DNA of 64,000 nt, from the NCBI GenBank assembly GCA_963704405.1, contig OY969903.1, forward strand, positions 4,278,001 to 4,342,000, written 5' to 3'. Origin of the DNA: MFD01213-c1 sp963704405 (GTDB lineage: Bacteria; Planctomycetota; Phycisphaerae; Tepidisphaerales; Tepidisphaeraceae). The translations under genes and the position numbers were made by a program. Position 1 is the stretch's first letter, and the number at the start of each line of letters is the position of its first letter. The notes under the pieces were generated by a model that was not told where the DNA came from, made no database searches, and saw only the letters and a list, made by a program, of their open reading frames with translations. Of the stretch, positions 8,802 through 18,340 are shown piece after piece.

Positions 8802-9702
8802 ATGCAAAGCCGAGATGGATGGTCGTTCAAGCTTCTGACGGGCTTCGGATCTGTCTTTATCAGCGCGTTAATCCTTTCGGCCTGCTCCGCGCCAAAACCC
8901 GCCAAACCTGCAGCAATCCATCCGACGACGATGCAATTCACCGTCACGGCGCATTCTCAGATGCCGTTCGATCCGCATGATGCTCAGCAGCAGCTTCCTG
9001 TCCTCGTGCGGCTGGATATCTATCAGCTCGATCTGCCTCTTGGCGCGGTCAGCGGTAATGATGAGCTTTGGAAACGCGTGGACGAAAATGCCCTGGGCTC
9101 CGGCGCGGCGACAGCGGATTTGCTTTATAAAAACGGATTGCGGAGCGGGATCGCCTCGCGCACGACTGGCCATACTTCAAGGAATTCATGGATCGCCAGC
9201 CAGGCCGGCTGCGCAAGCAGACGATTAACGGCATTCAAGCGGAGGCGGCGGCGATTGAAATCGACAAGCCGATCGATCGCGAAGATGTGTTTTATTTTGA
9301 TCCGTCAAATCATCTTCAGGGCGCACCTTTGAATCGTGCATGAATGGGATGAGCATTTCGTTTCAGCCTGCGCCGAACAGGCCCGGATTTGTGCGACTGG
9401 CGATTTGCCCGACGATTCGCGCAGAGCGCCGCCGGCTGGAGTTCACGCCGCTGAATAAGGATTACGAATCGCCTTTCACCGAGGTGACACGGGTTTACGA
9501 TATGCAACTGCGGGCGGATGTTTCCGATGACAGTTTTCTGGTGCTTTCGCCGAGCCGGGATGCGAATCGGGAGACGAGCATCGGCGGGCGGTTTCTTTTT
9601 GCCAATGATCAATCGGAGCGCCTCGAACAGGTTCTGCTGATCGTTCCATCATTCCTGCGGCTGGATGGCAAGCCGATGAGCGTGACCGTGGAAGGAAGGT
9701 AA
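8802..9702 (+). CDS. planctomycete-type lipoprotein, two single-base frameshifts
   Basis: Starts at ATG 8802, 8 bases after AGGAG. The N-terminus is a lipoprotein signal ending in LSACSAP. The first frame gives LVRLDIYQLDLPLGAVSGN and LLYKNGLRSGIA, then degenerates. Shifting by one base near 9155 restores AHDWPYFKEFMDRQPGRLRK up to FYFDPSNHLQGAPLNRA, and a second one-base shift near 9341 restores MSISFQPAPNRPGFVRLAIC, ending at 9702. With both bases added the gene gives 300 residues. I recall the D-x-Y-x-L / W-K-R-x-D-E / L-x-x-N-G-x-R pattern from large planctomycete lipoproteins of unknown function; distant similarity to TssJ is possible but unproven. Two indels in one gene suggest sequence error, though a pseudogene is possible. 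Confidence 0.6.
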
Positions 9703-9752
9703 AGCGATCTTGGATTTTAGGTTGGGGATTTTGGATTTGGGAAAAGGCCCGG

Positions 9753-10418
9753 TCAGGCGCTGACGGCCTTGATGAAAGCGGCCATTTTTTCTTCGGATTT
9801 GATGCCGCGCGATGATTCAACGCCGCTGCTGACATCGACGGCCCAGGGATGCAATCGTTGAACAACCGGTGCGACGTTGTCGGGATTCAGCCCACCTGCG
9901 GCGATCAAGGGGGGCAGCCCGGCGAAGGCGCCGGCCGCCTGCGCCGCGGCGATGGCGCTCCAATTGTTTTCGACTCCTGTGCCCCCGGGCGCGGAGGTTC
10001 CAGCGGTTTCCAGGAGAAGACCGGCGAGGTTTGATAGTTTGAGTTGTTCGATTGCACGCCGCCATGCCGAGAGTGTTTCGATGAGCCTAAGTTCATCCAC
10101 TTTGATCACCTTAATGATCCGCATATCTTTGAGGCTGGCGACCAGCTCAGGAGATTCGTGGCCGTGCAATTGAACATGCCGCAGGCCAAGGCGGCCGGCC
10201 GTTTCGCGAATCTCATCTTCACCGCTATCTACAAATAAACCCACCGGCGTGACAAACGGCGGAAGCGCCTGCATGATTTCCTTCGCCTGATCCATCGTCA
10301 CGCAGCGCGGGGCGGGCGAATAAAACACCATCCCAATCGCATCAACCCCAAGCCGCGCCGCGGCAGCGGCATCCTGGGGCCGCATCATTCCACAAAATTT
10401 GATTCGCGTTCGGGGCAT
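9753..10418 (-). CDS. trpF: phosphoribosylanthranilate isomerase
   Basis: Third step of tryptophan synthesis, an Amadori rearrangement of phosphoribosylanthranilate on a TIM barrel in the cytoplasm. It is 221 residues, normal for TrpF. Key elements are the catalytic cysteine in TRIKFCGMMRPQDA, the AIGMVFYSPAPRCV strand, VQLHGHESPE, the general-acid aspartate region near LLLETAGTSAPGGTG, and the phosphate-binding end LIAAGGLNPDNV followed by VDVSSGVESSRGIKSEEKM. trpB lies 17 kb away on the other strand, so the trp genes are dispersed. A 50-bp spacer with repeated GGATTTTGG-like units separates its 3' end from the lipoprotein gene. Confidence 0.95.
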   Translation of the reverse strand: MPRTRIKFCGMMRPQDAAAAARLGVDAIGMVFYSPAPRCVTMDQAKEIMQALPPFVTPVGLFVDSGEDEIRETAGRLGLRHVQLHGHESPELVASLKDMRIIKVIKVDELRLIETLSAWRRAIEQLKLSNLAGLLLETAGTSAPGGTGVENNWSAIAAAQAAGAFAGLPPLIAAGGLNPDNVAPVVQRLHPWAVDVSSGVESSRGIKSEEKMAAFIKAVSA

Positions 10419-10532
10419 TGCTGTTCGATGCTATAGCACGTTTCGGCCTTCGGCAAACATCCTATCTGCTTTCGTTAGCCGCCGATCGGCGGGTAACATG
10501 ACGGTCCTAATCGGCTAAGGAGACCTCTCGAA

Positions 10533-12035
10533 ATGGCAAAGCATTTTCTGGCATTTGATCTTGGCGCTGAAAGCGGCCGCGCACTGCTGGGCATTTTAGA
10601 TAATGGCAAGCTTACGCTCGAAGAGAAACACCGGTTCCCCAATCCCAATGGCAGGATGAGCGGGCATTTGTGCTGGAACCTTCTGGGACAGTGGGAACAC
10701 CTGAAGGAGGGGCTGCGACGAACAGCCGCAAGCGGATATGGAGCGGCGGACAGCAACGCAAAGACGCTCGACGGCATTGGTGTCGATACCTGGGGCGTCG
10801 ATTTCGGCCTGATCAACAAGGACGACCAGGTCCTGGGTAATCCAGTCATGTATCGCGACTCTCGCACCGACGGCGTGATGGAAGAAGTCTTCGCGAAGGT
10901 CGGCCGCCGCCAGGTTTTCGATCAGACCGGAACGCAGTTCATGCAGTTCAACACGCTCTTTCAACTCTATGCGCTGAAGAAAAGCAGCCCGCACCTGCTG
11001 GAATCGGCCGAGACGCTGCTGTTCATGCCCGATCTGTTCAACTATCTATTCACGGGGGTGCGGAAGGCGGAGTTTTCATTTGTTTCAACCAGCCAGATGT
11101 ATGACATGCGGAAGAAGGCATGGGCAAAATCGCTGATCGAATCACTTGGGCTGCCGACGCGGATCCTCCCGGAAGTCATTCCCAGCGGCAGCGTCGTCGG
11201 CACTCTGCGCGCGGATGTGGCGGCGGAGTGCGGCTCCGCGGTCGTGCCGGTCATCGCACCGGCATCTCACGACACCGCCAGCGCCGTCGCCGCCGTGCCG
11301 GCAATGGCGGGCGAAGGGAATTCCTGGTGCTACATCAGTTCAGGAACCTGGTCGCTGATGGGGGTTGAGCTTGCCGAGCCGATTATTAATGACAAATCTC
11401 TTAAATACAACTACACCAATGAAGGCGGCGTGGGCGGAACAACGCGCTTCCTGCGCAACATCATGGGCCTCTGGCTGGTGCAGGAATGCCGGCGCCATTG
11501 GATCAAAGAAGGCGGCGAACACACTTATGCCGAGCTGACCAAAATGGCGGAAGAATCCCCTTCCAATGTGCTGATTGATCCGGATCATCAGCCATTTCTG
11601 TCGCCGGGCAACATGGTCCCCAAGATCGACGCTTTCTGCAGCCAATCCCGCCAGAAACCACCGGGCACCCATGGCGAATATGTCCGCTGCTGCCTGGAAA
11701 GCCTGGCCCTGACCTATCGCAAAACGCTCGAAGGGCTGGAAGATATCCTTGGCCGATCGATCGACACCATCCACATCGTCGGCGGCGGAACGCAGAACGA
11801 ATTGCTGAACCAGATGACCGCCGACGCCTGCGGCCGCCGCGTCGTGGCCGGGCCTGTCGAGGCGACCGCTATCGGAAATATCCTCGTGCAGGCGATGGCA
11901 GTTGGCGCGGTGAAATCGCTGGATGAAGCGAGATCGATCGTCCGCAACAGTTTTGAAGTAAAAACGTATGAACCGCGCAATACGGCCAAGTGGGACGCGA
12001 GCTTTGAGCGATTCCGCAAGATCGTAAAAGATTAA
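10533..12035 (+). CDS. rhaB: rhamnulokinase
   Basis: Phosphorylates L-rhamnulose in rhamnose breakdown. It is a 500-residue FGGY-family kinase. The RhaB hallmark FLAFDLGAESGRALLG starts the protein. The substrate loop is in DGIGVDTWGVDFGLI and MYRDSRTDGVMEEVF, with IAPASHDTASAVAAVPA and NSWCYISSGTWSLMGVE in the middle. The ATP-site motif HIVGGGTQNELLNQMTAD lies near the end, with GPVEATAIGNILVQAMA after it. No isomerase or aldolase gene is adjacent, so the rest of the pathway must be elsewhere. It fits a polysaccharide-degrading lifestyle together with the GH28 enzyme at 61 kb. It converges with cdaR, 21 bp away. Confidence 0.94.
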   Translation: MAKHFLAFDLGAESGRALLGILDNGKLTLEEKHRFPNPNGRMSGHLCWNLLGQWEHLKEGLRRTAASGYGAADSNAKTLDGIGVDTWGVDFGLINKDDQVLGNPVMYRDSRTDGVMEEVFAKVGRRQVFDQTGTQFMQFNTLFQLYALKKSSPHLLESAETLLFMPDLFNYLFTGVRKAEFSFVSTSQMYDMRKKAWAKSLIESLGLPTRILPEVIPSGSVVGTLRADVAAECGSAVVPVIAPASHDTASAVAAVPAMAGEGNSWCYISSGTWSLMGVELAEPIINDKSLKYNYTNEGGVGGTTRFLRNIMGLWLVQECRRHWIKEGGEHTYAELTKMAEESPSNVLIDPDHQPFLSPGNMVPKIDAFCSQSRQKPPGTHGEYVRCCLESLALTYRKTLEGLEDILGRSIDTIHIVGGGTQNELLNQMTADACGRRVVAGPVEATAIGNILVQAMAVGAVKSLDEARSIVRNSFEVKTYEPRNTAKWDASFERFRKIVKD

Positions 12036-12056
12036 GCGGCGGCCCGGCCACAGAAT

Positions 12057-13181
12057 TCAACCTGCCGAGGTGTCACGTTTGACCAGTTTGAATTCCACGG
12101 TCTTAGCCGCATCAGCCGGAGAAACTTTCACACCGTCGGGAAGCTGATATTGCAATCGCCGCGGTTCTTCATGGTTGTAGTCATCACTCGACACTTCCAG
12201 AATCGCCTTGGCCAGGAATTTGCCTGATTTGAGTTGGTCAATCTGCTGCTGCGGGCCGGTGACGTTGACGTTGGGCATCGAGTTGCCGTTGGTCAGCGTC
12301 ACGGTATATGCCTGAAGCGCCGGCGCGGGCATGGAGATATTGATGGGGACCGCTTCAATCTGATAAGGAACGTCAGCCGCCCGCACATCCAGCACGGCGC
12401 GAACAGTGCGCGGGATGATGGAGATGTTCTCATCGGCGACCGGGAGGACCAGCGATACCGAAGGAAGCGGATGCTGCCCCGGCTGATCGATCGCCTCCGG
12501 CCGGATATCCGCCCACACTTTAAGCTGCTTGTTGCTCGCCAGATGCTGAAGTTCGCCGTCGGGGCCGCGGACGCGCACCCGCCGGGGGTCAAATGCGGTG
12601 GCGGATGTGAGATTGGTAATCCCCGGCGGGATTTCGACATCCAGCTCGCGCTCGGTGATCTCATCCACATCCACGGCAATTTCCGGGGGATTCGTGTCCA
12701 GAACCGACACGCCGTTCTCTTTAAACAGCGGTTGATTCTGAATCCATTCCTTAATGTTAATCTGTTGTCCCTGCCCTTTGCCCAGCGCATGACCGATATC
12801 AATTTCCACCCCGCGCGGAATGCCGGCGGCAAGCTGCTGGCGCACGCGATCCAGCGTCGCCTGTGGCCCCTGCAACTTGATCTGCACGTGCGGCGTGCCC
12901 GCTTCCGACGGCTTCACAAATCGATTGTGATCGCTCGTCACCACCTCAACCAGCACATCATTCGCCTGCTGAGTAATCACCTGCTCGCGCTCGGCGTAAA
13001 CCCAGATCAACACCGTGAGCGGGCCGACCCAGGCGAGTTCCTTCGCCGCGTCAATAAGCTTTTCCCGGGTAAATGAAGACTTCCACCACGCACGTTCCAT
13101 GATCGCCCGCCGCCACGATTCAAAGATCGTTCGCCGGGGTGCGACAGAAGGGGTGCCGGAATCTTTTACTGAATCAGCCAT
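12057..13181 (-). CDS. cdaR: YbbR-domain protein, regulator of diadenylate cyclase
   Basis: A 374-residue membrane-anchored protein with one N-terminal transmembrane helix (ELAWVGPLTVLIWVYAE, about residues 49-65) followed by three or more YbbR-like beta domains outside the cytoplasm. In many bacteria CdaR sits beside CdaA and tunes its cyclic-di-AMP output. The gene order folP-cdaA-cdaR on the minus strand supports this role. The first YbbR unit is around VQIKLQGPQATLDRVRQQL and the last ends near FLAKAILEVSSDDYN and FKLVKRDTSAG. The 111-bp space between cdaA and cdaR holds a strong hairpin. Confidence 0.82.
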   Translation of the reverse strand: MADSVKDSGTPSVAPRRTIFESWRRAIMERAWWKSSFTREKLIDAAKELAWVGPLTVLIWVYAEREQVITQQANDVLVEVVTSDHNRFVKPSEAGTPHVQIKLQGPQATLDRVRQQLAAGIPRGVEIDIGHALGKGQGQQINIKEWIQNQPLFKENGVSVLDTNPPEIAVDVDEITERELDVEIPPGITNLTSATAFDPRRVRVRGPDGELQHLASNKQLKVWADIRPEAIDQPGQHPLPSVSLVLPVADENISIIPRTVRAVLDVRAADVPYQIEAVPINISMPAPALQAYTVTLTNGNSMPNVNVTGPQQQIDQLKSGKFLAKAILEVSSDDYNHEEPRRLQYQLPDGVKVSPADAAKTVEFKLVKRDTSAG

Positions 13182-13216
13182 AGCAGTTCAATCGCAGAGC
13201 GCAGAGCGCAGAGCGA

Positions 13217-13262
13217 GAGCGCAGATCGAAGAAACAAGAGTCTCCGTTTTCGATCTGCGCTC
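13217..13262. repeat. intergenic hairpin between cdaA and cdaR
   Basis: GAGCGCAGATCGA (13217-13229) pairs exactly with TCGATCTGCGCTC (13250-13262) over a 20-base loop. It is embedded in tandem CGCAGAGCG/GCGCTCAGCG units, so it looks like a small intergenic repeat rather than a normal terminator; no T-run follows on the minus strand. It could reduce cdaR expression relative to cdaA. Confidence 0.55.
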
Positions 13263-13292
13263 GGCGCTCAGCGATCTGCGCTTATTCTTCAC

Positions 13293-14121
13293 TCACGCCG
13301 CCTTTTTTTTTATAACCGCCCTGTCACCACCGCCGAGCAATTCGGTGAGAAGACCGCGAAGGCCTTCGGGGGTGAGCTTGCGGATCAACTGACCGCGCTC
13401 GGCGATGCTTACATCGCCGGTTTCCTCAGATACGACCAATACCACTGCGTCGCTTTCCTGGCTCATCCCTACCGCCGCCCGGTGCCGGCTGCCCAGTTCT
13501 TTTTCCAGTTCACCGCTCTCAGCCAGCGGGAACTGCACGCCCGCATACATCACGCCGCCCCTGGCTTACCACGACTCCCAGGTCATGCAAAGGCGAGTTC
13601 GGCCAGAAGATCGTATTGAGCAGCGGCGCCGTGAGGTCGGCATTGATGCGCGTCCCGTTCTCGGCGATCCCGCCGAGCCCCACTTCTCGCTCAATTGCGA
13701 TCAAGGCCCCAATCTTGCGGCGTGAAAGATACATCGCCGCTTCCACCAACTCATTGATTTCATCCTGAAGCTGATTGGACCAGACTCGAAACAACCGCGT
13801 CTCACCCAGCCGCAACAGGGCCCGGCGAAGCTCCGGCTGGAACACGACGATCACCGCGATAAACGCAAACCGCAGGAACAATGAATAAAGGAAATCCAGC
13901 CGGTCCAGGTGGAAATAGGTCGCCAATAATCGGACGAGCAGATACAGCGTGATGAGCACGAGCGCGATCCCGCGCAACATGCGGGCGCCGCGCGTTCCGC
14001 GGAGGAATTCCACAACGTAATGAACGACCAGCCCGATGACCAGCAGCTCGATGGCAACCTGCCACCGCGAATAGCTCTCGAGCGCTCGAAAGAAGTTGCT
14101 GATATTGGGAAACGTATTCAT
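13293..14121 (-). CDS. cdaA: diadenylate cyclase CdaA (single-base frameshift)
   Basis: Makes cyclic-di-AMP from two ATP. Three N-terminal membrane helices (VAIELLVIGLVVHYVVEFL; MLRGIALVLITLYLLVRLL; LFLRFAFIAVIVVFQPELR) precede the DAC domain, with GALIAIEREVGL, NSPLHDLGVVV and GSRHRAAVGMSQESDAVVLV. The frame breaks near 13555-13570: one extra G in a GGGG run; with GGG it reads SQGGVMYAGVQFPLAESG, giving 275 residues. The catalytic DGA motif is DLG here, while RHR is kept. The ATG at 14121 is chosen; the frame is open back to a TTG at 14166. It lies between folP and cdaR, as in many bacteria. Confidence 0.85.
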
Positions 14122-14277
14122 TCCCGCGCCGTCACTCGATTTGAAACTGAGTCGCTCACGACTCAAACTTGTGGTTCAACTATAGCCCCTCGCTGATCCA
14201 TCGGCTATCCGCACATTCAGTGATTCGGGCAACTTCAGCGCTTCTGCATCCGGCGAGACCATTTGGGCAAAATGCAA

Positions 14278-15123
14278 TTACGCCGATCGAATCGCCTCAA
14301 TCATCCGAACGACGCGGATGATCGGTTCAACATCATGGACACGCACGATCGCCGCTCCGTTTGCGACGGTCCATGCGACGGTCGCGCCGGTTCCCATAAT
14401 GCGGTCTGCGGGGTCGGTCTCACCGGTGATCTTCCCGATGAATCCCTTGCGGCTGGTCCCGAGCACCAAGGGGCGGCCAATTTCCGTCAGCTCATTCAAT
14501 CGGCGAAGCAATTGCAGGTTGTGGTCCATCGACTTGCCAAAACCGATGCCGGGGTCCAGTAGAACATCGGCAGGATCGATGCCCGCGGTTTGGGCCGAAT
14601 TGAGCCGATCGCGAAGAAATGTCTTTATTTCACCGACTACGTCCTGATAAGCAGGGCTCACCTGCATCGTCGCGGGCGTCCCCTGCATGTGCATCAGGAT
14701 TACCGGCGTCCCGCGCCGGGCGACAAGCGGAAGCATCTCCGGATCATCGCGCCCGCCGGAGATATCATTCACCAGATTCGCCCCCGCATCCATCGCTGCC
14801 GCCGCAACGGCTGACCGCGTGGTATCGATCGAAATCGTGATCGGCAGTTCCGAGCGAATCGCCCGGATCACCGGAACAACCCGCCGAATCTGTTCCTCCG
14901 CCGGAACCGGCGCCGAACCGGGGCGAGTGGATTCACCACCGATATCGATCAGGCTGCCGCCGACAGCGGCAATTTGGCGTGCCCGCCCAACCGCCGCGTC
15001 TAAGGTCGCGAATCGTCCGCCATCGCTGAAACTATCGGGCGTCACATTCAAAACGCCCATAACCAGCACCGCCCGCCCTGTCGCAGGCTGCTTCAACCAG
15101 GCTTTGAATTCTTCAGGTGGCAC
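14278..15123 (-). CDS. folP: dihydropteroate synthase
   Basis: Joins p-aminobenzoate to dihydropterin pyrophosphate in folate synthesis; the sulfonamide target. It is 281 residues, typical of FolP, starting at GTG. Both signatures are present: VMGVLNVTPDSFSDGGRF (pterin/phosphate loop) and GGSLIDIGGESTRPGSAPV. Further motifs are ISIDTTRSAVAAAAMDAGAN, VNDISGG, LLDPGIGFGKSMDHNLQLLR and VLGTSRKGFIGKITGE. It leads the folP-cdaA-cdaR group, with a 156-bp gap to cdaA. pabB, which supplies the other substrate branch, is at 48.6 kb. Confidence 0.95.
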   Translation of the reverse strand: MPPEEFKAWLKQPATGRAVLVMGVLNVTPDSFSDGGRFATLDAAVGRARQIAAVGGSLIDIGGESTRPGSAPVPAEEQIRRVVPVIRAIRSELPITISIDTTRSAVAAAAMDAGANLVNDISGGRDDPEMLPLVARRGTPVILMHMQGTPATMQVSPAYQDVVGEIKTFLRDRLNSAQTAGIDPADVLLDPGIGFGKSMDHNLQLLRRLNELTEIGRPLVLGTSRKGFIGKITGETDPADRIMGTGATVAWTVANGAAIVRVHDVEPIIRVVRMIEAIRSA

Positions 15124-15188
15124 CGTGTTTTCTTACCTTGAGTGAAGGATGGGTTCAGACGATCTCAAAGAGGAGCAAGGATATTGTA

Positions 15189-15449
15189 ATGCAAGCAGGC
15201 GACGCAGTTCGAGAGGCCGCATATCCGCTGGGGATCATCTTCATGATCGGATGCCTCTGGACCTGGGCGTGGTCCGATGCCCTGTGCGCCAACGTCAATC
15301 AAACGAGATGGCCGGCGGCTGATCCGGCGCTGTCGGCGAAAGTGCTAGGAGAAAATGCTTACGACGCGGTGCAGGGGAAAGCGGGGGTTTCGGGTAGCCC
15401 CATCTCAGACAATGCACTGACTGCGATTTCCGATGACGAAAACGACTGA
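15189..15449 (+). CDS. possible small single-helix membrane protein
   Basis: An 86-residue reading frame from ATG 15189, preceded by a GAGGAG about 15 bases upstream. It has one clear hydrophobic helix (YPLGIIFMIGCLWTWAWSDA) and a polar, alanine-rich tail ending in ISDDEND. No family was recognised. It is divergent from folP, in an otherwise gene-free stretch. Support is only the helix and the plausible start, so it may be a chance reading frame. Confidence 0.35.
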   Translation: MQAGDAVREAAYPLGIIFMIGCLWTWAWSDALCANVNQTRWPAADPALSAKVLGENAYDAVQGKAGVSGSPISDNALTAISDDEND

Positions 15450-15573
15450 GCTTCGCGGGGCAGAGTTATTCCCGCACCGGCGTCTCTTGCCTGTATCCAT
15501 CATTTCCCAATAGCGCAAAGCATCTATTCCAGCCATACGCCCGGATTTTTCCCGCTCCCGCCCCGCCGCTCGC

Positions 15574-16023
15574 TCAATCAATCAGATTCTTTTCAAAGAC
15601 CACCAGATTATCCGCATGCGTGGAATCCCACCGGATTCCCACGATGTCATATCCCACCGCCACGGCGAAGTGAATAAATTCCCGCTGATGGTTCATGCAT
15701 TCACAACGGACATATTCATATCCGTGGTCTTTGGCCCAGGCCTGCTGCGCTTCCTGGAGCTGCCGCCCCACGCCATGTCGGCGGACATCCGGCACAACCG
15801 CCCCAAGCCAGTGATAAAACATCCCCGGCTTCAGCTCAAAACCGATCCAGAACCCAACCGGCCGGTCATCCATCCGCGCGATCAGCGTCAGCGTGTTGTA
15901 ACGCCCCATGAATCGGCGTTTGAAGAAATCGACCTCGCGCTTGGGCCGGAAGACATTGTTATAAAGCTCAACCGCCTGCGGCAGAAGCTTTTCGTCGGCG
16001 ATAATGATTTCGGCCTGAGCCAC
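15574..16023 (-). CDS. GNAT-family N-acetyltransferase
   Basis: A 149-residue acyl-CoA-dependent acetyltransferase. The acetyl-CoA loop is VVPDVRRHGVGRQLQEAQQ (R-x-x-G-x-G/A), preceded by strand RPVGFWIGFELKPGMFYHWL. The end GYDIVGIRWDSTHADNLVVF is the usual C-terminal strand pair. The substrate is unknown. It lies alone on the minus strand downstream of ftsH; a strong hairpin lies between them, so it is probably not cotranscribed with ftsH. Confidence 0.85.
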   Translation of the reverse strand: MAQAEIIIADEKLLPQAVELYNNVFRPKREVDFFKRRFMGRYNTLTLIARMDDRPVGFWIGFELKPGMFYHWLGAVVPDVRRHGVGRQLQEAQQAWAKDHGYEYVRCECMNHQREFIHFAVAVGYDIVGIRWDSTHADNLVVFEKNLID

Positions 16024-16196
16024 AGACGCAAACCTCCAGATCCATCAAATTTCCACGGGCGCGGGGGCATTGTAGCGGTAGGTGCAGAAGAGTCCAACGA
16101 GATCGCTGGAAGGGAAGAGGGGGTTAACCACAGATGCACACAAATTTCATAGAGCTGACAGAAGGGCAATCAATCCTGCATCGCCTTTTGTAAAAC

Positions 16197-16243
16197 GGGC
16201 GTCTCGCCGGTATCGAATAGTCTTCGATATAGGCGAGACGCCC
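16197..16243 (-). terminator. long hairpin downstream of ftsH
   Basis: GGGCGTCTCGCC (16197-16208) pairs perfectly with GGCGAGACGCCC (16232-16243), and TATCGAA pairs with TTCGATA inside it. On the minus strand it is followed by GTTTTAC, 46 bp past the ftsH stop, so it can end the ftsH transcript. The near-perfect symmetry also suggests an intergenic palindromic repeat. Confidence 0.65.
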
Positions 16244-16288
16244 ATCTTGCAATATCATCATTGGTGCATCTGTCACAATTTCAATTGA

Positions 16289-18340
16289 TCACCCCGGTGA
16301 AGGCAGCGGCCCACCACCCAGCCGCACATCCGGATCCTTATTTTCCTGAGTCGGCTGAATGACCGTCGCCGGCCGGCGGTTTTGTTCGCGTTCGAGCAGT
16401 TCGCCGACGGTCGGCTTGGTGAGGTTGTCCCCACGCATGATCCGATCGACATCATTGGCGTCGAGGGTTTCGTATTTGATCAGCGCCTTTGCCAACGCAT
16501 CAATGCGTTCGCGATTGGCTTCCAGCAGCTTGCGCGTTTCATCGTAAAGCGAATCGATGATCTTCTTCACTTCTTCATCAATTGCGCGGGCCGTTTCATC
16601 CGAATACTCGCGGTTGTCGCCAAATCCGCCCATGACATTGGGCTTGTTTTCGTCTTCGCCATAGTAGACGAAGCCGAGTCGATCGTTCATGCCCCAATCG
16701 GTGATCATCTTGCGGGCAACGCTGGTCGCCTGGCGGATATCGCCGAATACACCGCTGTCGGTGTCGCCGGTGAACATTTCCTGCGCGATGCGACCGCCGA
16801 AGGTGACCTTCAGAAATGCGATGCACCAGCGCTTTGTGTAATTGTGGCGGTCCTTCTCAGGCAGGCTCATCGTAGAGCCCAGCGCCCGGCCACGCGGAAT
16901 GATGGTGACCTTGTGCAGCGGATCGGCGTCGGGTTGCAGCAAATACTGCAACACCGCATGGCCCGCTTCATGATAAGCCGTCGAAAGCTTGTCCTTCTCG
17001 TCCATCACGCGGCTCTTATTCGCGCGGCCAAACCGGACCTTGTCCCGCGCCTCTTCCATGTCATCCTGCTCGATGAACTCCTTGCCGGACATCGTCGCGC
17101 CCAGCGCCGCTTCATTGATGATCGCCGCCAGATCTGCGCCGCTGAACCCCGGCGTCGCCTTGGCAAGCCGAAGCAGATCGACATTCGGCCCCAGTTTCAC
17201 CTTGCGGCTGTGCACCTTCAGAATATCCAGCCGCCCCTTCACATCGGGCAGCGGAACATAAACCTGCCGATCGAATCGGCCCGGACGCGTCAGTGCCGGA
17301 TCGAGCACATCCACCCGATTGGTGCTGGCGACAACAATCACCTGATCGTTGGTGTCGAAGCCGTCCATCTCGACCAGGATGGCATTCAGCGTCTGTTCCC
17401 GCTCATCATGCCCTCCGGAGCTAAACCCACTGCCGCGGCGACGGCCCACGGCGTCGATTTCATCCAGGAAGATAATGCACGGGCTGTTATCCTTCGCCTG
17501 CTTAAACAAATCGCGAACCCGGCTCGCGCCCACACCAACAAACATCTCAACAAAATCCGAACCGCTGATGCTGAAAAACGGAACATCCGCCTCACCGGCG
17601 ATCGCTTTGGCGAGCAACGTTTTTCCGGTGCCCGGTTCGCCAACAAGCAATACACCGCGCGGAATGCGCCCGCCCAGCCGCTGGAATTTCTTGGGGTTCT
17701 TCAGAAACTCCACGATCTCCATCACTTCTTCTTTGGCTTCATCGACACCGGCGACGTCATCAAAGGTAATGTTCGTATGTTCCTTGCTGGTGATCTTGTG
17801 CCTGCTGCGGCCAAAGTTGCCGAGCATCCCGCCCGCCCCGGAACTGTTGCGAAGCTGCCGGAACACAAAGAACCAGATGAACCCAAAGATCAGCAGCCAC
17901 GGCACGAAAGGCACAAGCAGGTTGATCAATAGATTCTGGTTATTCTCAACTTTCACTTCCGCGTTTTTGGCATGATCCAGCAGCCATTGGGTGAATTCCC
18001 AATTGCTCGCGTTTCCCTGGGGAACGGGAGATTTAAACAGCGTTACGGTCTGGCCGACAACGCCCGCGATCGGCTCCGCGCTGCGAAACTGTCCATTGAG
18101 CTCATCGCCGTCAATCGTAACGGTTTGAATTTTGTCTTCAGCCAGCGTGCGGCGGAACTCGCTCAGGGAGATGGGTGTGTACGTCTTGCTCTTCATCTGA
18201 AAGAGCGCGACGAGCATCACAACCAGACCGATGAACAGAATCCAACCGAATAAGCCGCGGCCCATGCGCATGCCGTTACCGTTGGTCATGCCGGGGCGGT
18301 TATTCTTGCGAACGGGGCGTTCGGGTCGTTGTTCAGCCAT
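16289..18340 (-). CDS. ftsH: ATP-dependent zinc metalloprotease FtsH
   Basis: Membrane-bound AAA+ protease that degrades misfolded and short-lived proteins. It is 683 residues from ATG 18340, which has AGAGG 9 bases before it; the frame is open 13 codons further to a GTG. Two membrane helices flank a short outer domain (GLFGWILFIGLVVMLVALF; INLLVPFVPWLLIFGFIWF). The AAA+ module has Walker A VGEPGTGKTLLAKA, Walker B CIIFLDEIDAVGRRRG and the second region of homology near ALTRPGRFDRQVYV. The zinc site is STAYHEAGHAVLQYLL (HExxH). The C-terminal tail is proline- and glycine-rich. All catalytic residues I can check are intact. Confidence 0.97.
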   Translation of the reverse strand: MAEQRPERPVRKNNRPGMTNGNGMRMGRGLFGWILFIGLVVMLVALFQMKSKTYTPISLSEFRRTLAEDKIQTVTIDGDELNGQFRSAEPIAGVVGQTVTLFKSPVPQGNASNWEFTQWLLDHAKNAEVKVENNQNLLINLLVPFVPWLLIFGFIWFFVFRQLRNSSGAGGMLGNFGRSRHKITSKEHTNITFDDVAGVDEAKEEVMEIVEFLKNPKKFQRLGGRIPRGVLLVGEPGTGKTLLAKAIAGEADVPFFSISGSDFVEMFVGVGASRVRDLFKQAKDNSPCIIFLDEIDAVGRRRGSGFSSGGHDEREQTLNAILVEMDGFDTNDQVIVVASTNRVDVLDPALTRPGRFDRQVYVPLPDVKGRLDILKVHSRKVKLGPNVDLLRLAKATPGFSGADLAAIINEAALGATMSGKEFIEQDDMEEARDKVRFGRANKSRVMDEKDKLSTAYHEAGHAVLQYLLQPDADPLHKVTIIPRGRALGSTMSLPEKDRHNYTKRWCIAFLKVTFGGRIAQEMFTGDTDSGVFGDIRQATSVARKMITDWGMNDRLGFVYYGEDENKPNVMGGFGDNREYSDETARAIDEEVKKIIDSLYDETRKLLEANRERIDALAKALIKYETLDANDVDRIMRGDNLTKPTVGELLEREQNRRPATVIQPTQENKDPDVRLGGGPLPSPG

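Noticed and set aside
8802..9702. Firm assignment as TssJ of a type VI secretion system
   Set aside because: Only a vague resemblance in the first strands; no other secretion gene is nearby and the gene is broken by two shifts.
16382..17932. 516-codon open frame opposite ftsH
   Set aside because: Same reason: FtsH motifs on the minus strand are unmistakable and this frame has shadow-like composition.
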